The notes under the pieces are model-generated. The model was not told where the DNA came from. It did no database searches and saw only the letters and a program-made list of their open reading frames with translations. 64,000 bases of DNA from Eucalyptus grandis (Eukaryota; Streptophyta; Magnoliopsida; Myrtales; Myrtaceae): NCBI RefSeq assembly GCF_016545825.1, contig NC_052619.1:12105501-12169500 (forward strand). Direction: 5' to 3'. Every line of letters begins with the position of its first letter. Position 1 is the stretch's first letter. Position numbers and translations under genes: made by a program. Below are positions 59,629 through 64,000 of the stretch, one piece after another.

Positions 59629-60542
59629 AAGGATGTGCAACTAGATCGGATATACTCGGGAATTGGACCGACCCATGTGGAAAATGGGGTTGGGAACCAG
59701 TTCCCAAAATTTGGAACCGATTTGAACTATTCTGCGAATCGGTTTCGAGTGATTACTCATCGGGAACCGGTTCCAAAGCCCTATTTTTTCCCCTTGATTT
59801 CTATTCTTACTCTTGTAGTCGCATGCCGTTTTTTCCTCTCGATGCTCCTCCTTTGCCGTTCCTCTTTCTCACTTGCTTCCCTCCTTGCCAGCTCACCATC
59901 GCATTATCCATCGTTGGCTCACCATAACACCGTCTATCGCTGGCTCCCTCTCGCACTGTTTGACAGACTGCATCCGTTGCCACCAAATTTCTATGATTCA
60001 ATTCATACTGTTGCAGAACCAACATGGCAAGACTTGCCTTATGAAATACTACGTCCCCCTCGAGGTCTCTGAGAAGCACAAGCTCGAGTATGAAGTAGCC
60101 CCCTTTGCTCGATTTTTTGCTCATTCCCCGTTTCTTAGGCTGAATTGGCGTTTTGCTTGGTTGTTATCTTTGTCTTCTCTTGTGTGCATGGTTTGATGGA
60201 TTTTTAGATTCATTGTGGTTAATAGATATTCCAAGTTCACCAATTTTATTGAGGTTAGGAATTTTTGATCTTTTTTATCTCGAATTTGTTAGGCTCTTTT
60301 CGCTCAGCCAATCCAAAATTTGGTGTCGCCCTTAGTCTCCCCCCAAGATGTTCTCACGTATTAATGTATAATTCAAAGCCGTATAGGATATTGGGCAATT
60401 GCAAAATAGTTTCAGTGAAAAAGGGTTAACCCTAGAACCGGATTGGAAAATTAGAATGGTTCGGGTATAGGGTCCAATGAGCATAGGGTTGGGTACACGG
60501 TCTAGGTCTGAACCTTACCCATCCTGGACCCGATCATCCCTC
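59629..60542. mobile_element. hAT-like non-autonomous element in the pseudo-P450 promoter
   Basis: It interrupts a promoter that is otherwise collinear with 49950-50180. The left junction is ATTATCTCT|AAGGATGTGCAAC and the right junction GATCATCCCTC|ATTAGCTAT. The uninterrupted paralogue reads ATTATTAGCTCTTTTTT, so about 8 bp were duplicated. The ends carry GGAACCGGTTCC-type motifs (59680-59780) and related TGGTTCGGGT/GGACCCGATC (60455-60535). The core is pyrimidine-rich with no transposase. It is related to the element ending at 31656. Confidence 0.7.
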
Positions 60543-60676
60543 ATTAGCTATTTTTTTATTTGAAGCGAAGAAGAAGGGAAAGGAAAGAGAAATGATTAAA
60601 TAAATCATATGATACATAATAGTCCTAACTCTCTTCTTTCGCGCACACCTCTCTCTCTCTCTCTCTCTAATCCACC

Positions 60677-61104
60677 ATGCTCCTCCTCAGTCATCTCCTA
60701 GCAGCTTTAGGGCTTCTGATACTCCTTGTTTGCCTCTGGAGGGCATCCTACAAGCCCAAGAGTGCCAATTCAGCTCCAGAGCTACCGGGCGCATGGCCGA
60801 CCATAGGCCACCTCCACTTGCTTCGTGGCGAGACCCCACTGGCCAAGACCCTGGCCGCCATGGCTGACGCGCAAGGCCCGATGTTCCGGATCCGGCTCGG
60901 AGTCCACCCAACGGTCATCATAAGCAGCCAAGAGGTGGTCCGGGAGTGCTTCACCACCCCCGACTAGGAACTCGCTTCTCGTACCAAATCCAAGGCGGGA
61001 GTCCACTTGGGCTACGGGAACGCCGCTTTTGCCTTCGCGGAATACGGGGACTTTTGGCGCGAGATGAGGAAGATCACCATGCTTGAGCTCCTAAGCATTC
61101 GGAG
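60677..61104 (+). pseudogene. Cytochrome P450 pseudogene, exon 1 only
   Basis: About 96% like exon 1 of the P450 at 50180, including the CT-rich leader, anchor MLLLSHLLAALGLLILLVCL and GAWPTIGHLHLL. A TAG at 60965-60967 replaces the Lys codon of the D-K-E-L motif (and the preceding His is Pro), so translation would stop after 96 residues. The exon otherwise continues in frame to the same splice donor (AG|GTAGGA at 61104), but no exon 2-5 follows; about 50 bp further on the similarity ends and the third copy begins at 61652. It can at best give a short membrane-anchor peptide. Confidence 0.9.
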
Positions 61105-61581
61105 GTAGGACTGTAAGAATATATTTTGAATTTTCAGTTTGCTTTCGAGTTTGATTTGCATTCGATAATCTACATTCTGCCACTATATTATCAAAAAAGA
61201 ATTCTTCTAATATAGATGAGCTAAATAATGTCGATACCCGTGACATTCAATTAATTTCCCCGACTAGGTCATAAAGTTACGGAAAATTTATATGTGATAA
61301 CTTAAATGCGAAACTATTTACATTCAATGATATAAAAAATCGAAATTACATAACATGCTTATATTATGCGACCGCCTTAATCATTTGCTCTATTTTCTTC
61401 AAAATGATAAACATATCATAGTATGCTTCTTCTTTTTTACTCTTGGCATGTGACAGTGCTTGCTTACCAAAAGAAATAGTGGGAAAAAAAGAAAGAACAG
61501 AAAGCAAAGCAAAAGGACGAAATGAAATTATATTAACCATTCATATCCAACTCTGTTGATTTCCACATACCTTCCCTCTGT

Positions 61582-61588
61582 TTCTGTC

Positions 61589-61633
<45 letters not shown>

Positions 61634-61640
61634 TTCTCTC
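61582..61640. repeat. (TCTG)n / (TC)n compound microsatellite in the leader of the third P450
   Basis: TCTG repeated about seven times, followed by a TC run, ending about 12 bp before the start codon at 61652. Confidence 0.9.
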
Positions 61641-61651
61641 TGTAAACCACC

Positions 61652-63976
61652 ATGCTCTTCCTCACTCATCTCCTAGCAGTTCTAGGGGTTGTGTTGCTCC
61701 TGCTAATTCTATGGAGGGCAAGATCTTCTCCGAACAAACCCAAAGGTACTGCCTTACCCCCGGAGCTGCCGGGTGCATGGCCGATCATAGGCCACCTCCA
61801 CTTGCTGGGCGGCGAGACCCCGCTGGCCAGGACCCTGGCTGCCATGGCCGACAAGCAGGGCCCGATGTTTCGGATCCGTCTCGGAGTCCACCCGGCGACC
61901 ATCATAAGCAGCCAGGAGGCAGTCCGGGAGTGCTTCACCACCCACGACAAGGACCTCGCTTCTCGCCCCAAATCCAAGGTGGGAATCCACTTCGGCTACG
62001 GGTATGCCGGTTTCGGCTTCGCAGAATACGGGGACTTGTGGCGCGAGATGAGGAAGATAACCATGCTCGAGCTCCTAAGTACTCGAAGGTAGGGCTATAG
62101 GATTACAATCTGAATTCAGTTCTAATTCGGTTGAATTTGGTTTGGAATATGAAAGCCAAAGTCAAACTCGAAAGCTTTTCTTTTCAACTTCGATTCTCGT
62201 ATCAAGTTTGACCCAACCGAACCCCGACCGCACTGTTCCCTCATAATCGATTGATGAAGGCTCTCTCTGTCTCTCTTGCAGGCTCGACAACCTAAAGCAC
62301 GTTCAAGCATCAGAAATCGACACCTTCGTCAAGGACCTGCACGCCCTTTGCAGGACCAACGCCATCGACGCCCAAAACGGGTCCTCCAAGGTTGTGGTCA
62401 TAAGCCAATTGCTCGAGCTCCTGACCTTGAACATCATAATCAGAATGATCGCGAGCAAGAGATACTTCGGACTATTGTCAGCGTCGACGGGGTCCTCCAC
62501 CGACGACGATGAGGAGGCGAGTCACCTGAGGAAAGTGATCAAGGAATTCATGTACATCTCCGGGTTCCCCACGGTCTCAGAGCTGGTGCCCTTCACGGGA
62601 TGGACCGACTGCGTGGGGACCGTGAAGACCATGAAGAGGGTGGCGAGAGAGATGGATGAGATCGTCGGGAAATGGGTTGAAGAGCACAAGCTGAAGAGAG
62701 AAGGTGATCAGAGAGGGGAAGTGATCGGTGATGTGAAGGAGGATTTCATAGACGTGATGCTGTCCGTGATCGGGGAGGACGGTTTAGCCCAGTTTGGTCA
62801 CTCTCCTGAGACACTCATCAAGGCAACAGTAGTGGTACGCGACTCTTGCGATGGAGCTCTTTCCATTATTAGCATAAAGTAATTGGGTTCTCCATTTTAT
62901 TCCCTTCCCTTAGTACTTCATTGATGATCCTTGACTGGAAGAAAGGAAAGGAATCGATAGTCCAAAGGCTCTCACCGAGCCCATCATTGGCCTTTTATTG
63001 ACCAAAGGGCGTTGGAAAATATCTTATGGTCAATTTTTACTTTTCATAGCAAAAAGTTGTTGCTATTATGTCTGCGATCTATGTCATCGGAATTTTAAAT
63101 TATGCCTATTTTAACATCTAGCTCAAATCTTTATTCTGTTACCACTATACGCAATATATTAACATCCCAAACTTTTTTTTTTTAGCAATATCTCAAACTC
63201 GTACGAACATGACAAAAATACTCTTCATCCGCCAAAAAATCCAAACCTTGGACTCTTAAGTTCAAGAGTATTGATGTTATAGTGGGCAAAGTTTAGAATT
63301 TTTTTGTGATAGATGGAGAGTATTTTTGTGAAACTAGTATGTTTGGTATATTGGTGTCAGTGTGAGAATATTTTATGATGTTTTTATGGTAAACAAAGGA
63401 TACATTTTGTCATATAGATGCAACGTTGGGCAGTTTTAGTGACTTAAAAGAAGAGTTTGAGATATTGATGTCACGATCAATATAATTTAGGACTTTTGGC
63501 CATATGTTTCCTGAAATCGTCTAAGCTTCTTCTTGACAATTTTTCCAATTGATCCAGAAAAAGGGTAACCGCTCAATTTTTTTGGGTTTATTGTTTTCAT
63601 AGAATGATGTAAAAGAAGATTAGAATTGGGCTGGATCTAGCTCACCTTCATATTCATACCCTACGCTAGCTTTGTCTTTCTAGAATTGATCTCTAGTCTA
63701 AACTATATGTACTTATTCATATTCTTGGTCCTCTGTAATTTTTTGTCTGGCCAATTTACATGCTGAAGAACATTATAGTGGCCGGATCGGACACAACGTC
63801 TCTGAACTTGACATGGGTCCTGTCTCTACTGCTCAACCACAAACACGTCTTGAAGAGAGCTCAAGAAGAGATAGACCTCAAAGTGGGCAAGGACAAATGG
63901 GTACAAGACTCTGACATCGGGAGCTTGCATTACCTCCAAGCCATCGTCAAGGAAACCCTGCGCCTATATCCGCCAG
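61652..63976 (+). CDS. Cytochrome P450, CYP82-type, third copy (exons 1-3, cut by window edge)
   Basis: Exons 61652..62088, 62282..62834 and 63769..63976 give 399 residues plus one base, in the same phases as the copy at 50180. Intron 3 starts at 63977 and the rest lies beyond the right edge. The anchor is MLFLTHLLAVLGVVLLLLIL, then PPELPGAWPIIGHLHLLGGE. The I-helix motif is canonical, AGSDTT at 335-340. ExxR is present as ETLR. It is about 85% like the first copy but has an extra segment (EGDQRGEVIGD) before DVKEDFIDV and a different leader. So it is an older duplicate than the exon-1 pseudogene. No disabling change is seen in the visible part. The missing end should hold PERF and the haem cysteine. 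Confidence 0.87.
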
Positions 63977-64000
63977 GTACCTACATTTTCATGTGATTCG

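Noticed and set aside
1..64000. CRISPR arrays, bacterial operons, rRNA or tRNA genes
   Set aside because: None seen; the sequence is plant nuclear DNA with spliced genes, and no regular spacer array or recognisable structural RNA was found by eye.

Overview
The window is nuclear DNA of a flowering plant, most likely a woody rosid. The evidence is GT-AG split genes of plant-specific families: a two-domain GTP cyclohydrolase I, a CYP82-type P450 cluster, a long-chain-alcohol oxidase FAO, a UV-B-induced DUF760 protein and cyclin C. AT-rich intergenic DNA carries a dense load of small DNA transposons and one plant L1-type LINE. A Myrtales-like source is my guess from remembered protein similarity and is not proven by the sequence.

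Layout, left to right. (1) 1-1237, minus: first two exons of a long-chain-alcohol oxidase, running off the left edge. (2) 4553-4852, minus: a small secreted RALF-like peptide gene. (3) 5.1-9.5 kb: intergenic with several MITEs. (4) 9762-13234, plus: a two-exon plastid DUF760 / UV-B-induced protein. (5) 15364-15915, plus: a one-exon membrane protein of unknown function. (6) 19600-23438, plus: a nine-exon P-loop NTPase with a C-terminal membrane anchor. It is convergent with (7) GTP cyclohydrolase I, 24750-27398, minus. (8) 28-39 kb: transposon-rich, with a decayed 5.8-kb LINE (32832-38611) inserted into an older MITE and flanked by an exact 17-bp target duplication. (9) 40212-41226, plus: a small His-rich, acidic/basic protein. 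It is convergent with (10) a complete nine-exon cyclin C gene, 42773-48167, minus. (11) 50180-53307, plus: a complete five-exon CYP82-type P450. (12) 55-58.3 kb: remnants of a second cyclin C locus. (13) 60677-61104: a one-exon P450 pseudogene. (14) 61652 to the right edge: a third P450, intact as far as seen.

The most informative structure is the right third. Cyclin C and P450 lie head to head, and this pair was duplicated as a unit. The second cyclin C kept only its promoter, exons 1-2 and a piece of 3' flank, and carries a 2-nt frameshift in a CT run. Its partner P450 kept only exon 1 and has a nonsense codon. Transposons inserted after the duplication can be dated and delimited because the paralogous copy preserves the empty site: an 8-bp-TSD element at 59629-60542 and a TAA-TSD element at 55264-56082. 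A 1.4-kb Mutator-like element with a 10-bp target duplication sits 79 bp after the stop codon of the intact P450.

I see no wholly new gene system. All exon boundaries were read by eye from splice sites, reading frame and family resemblance, and no RNA evidence was available.
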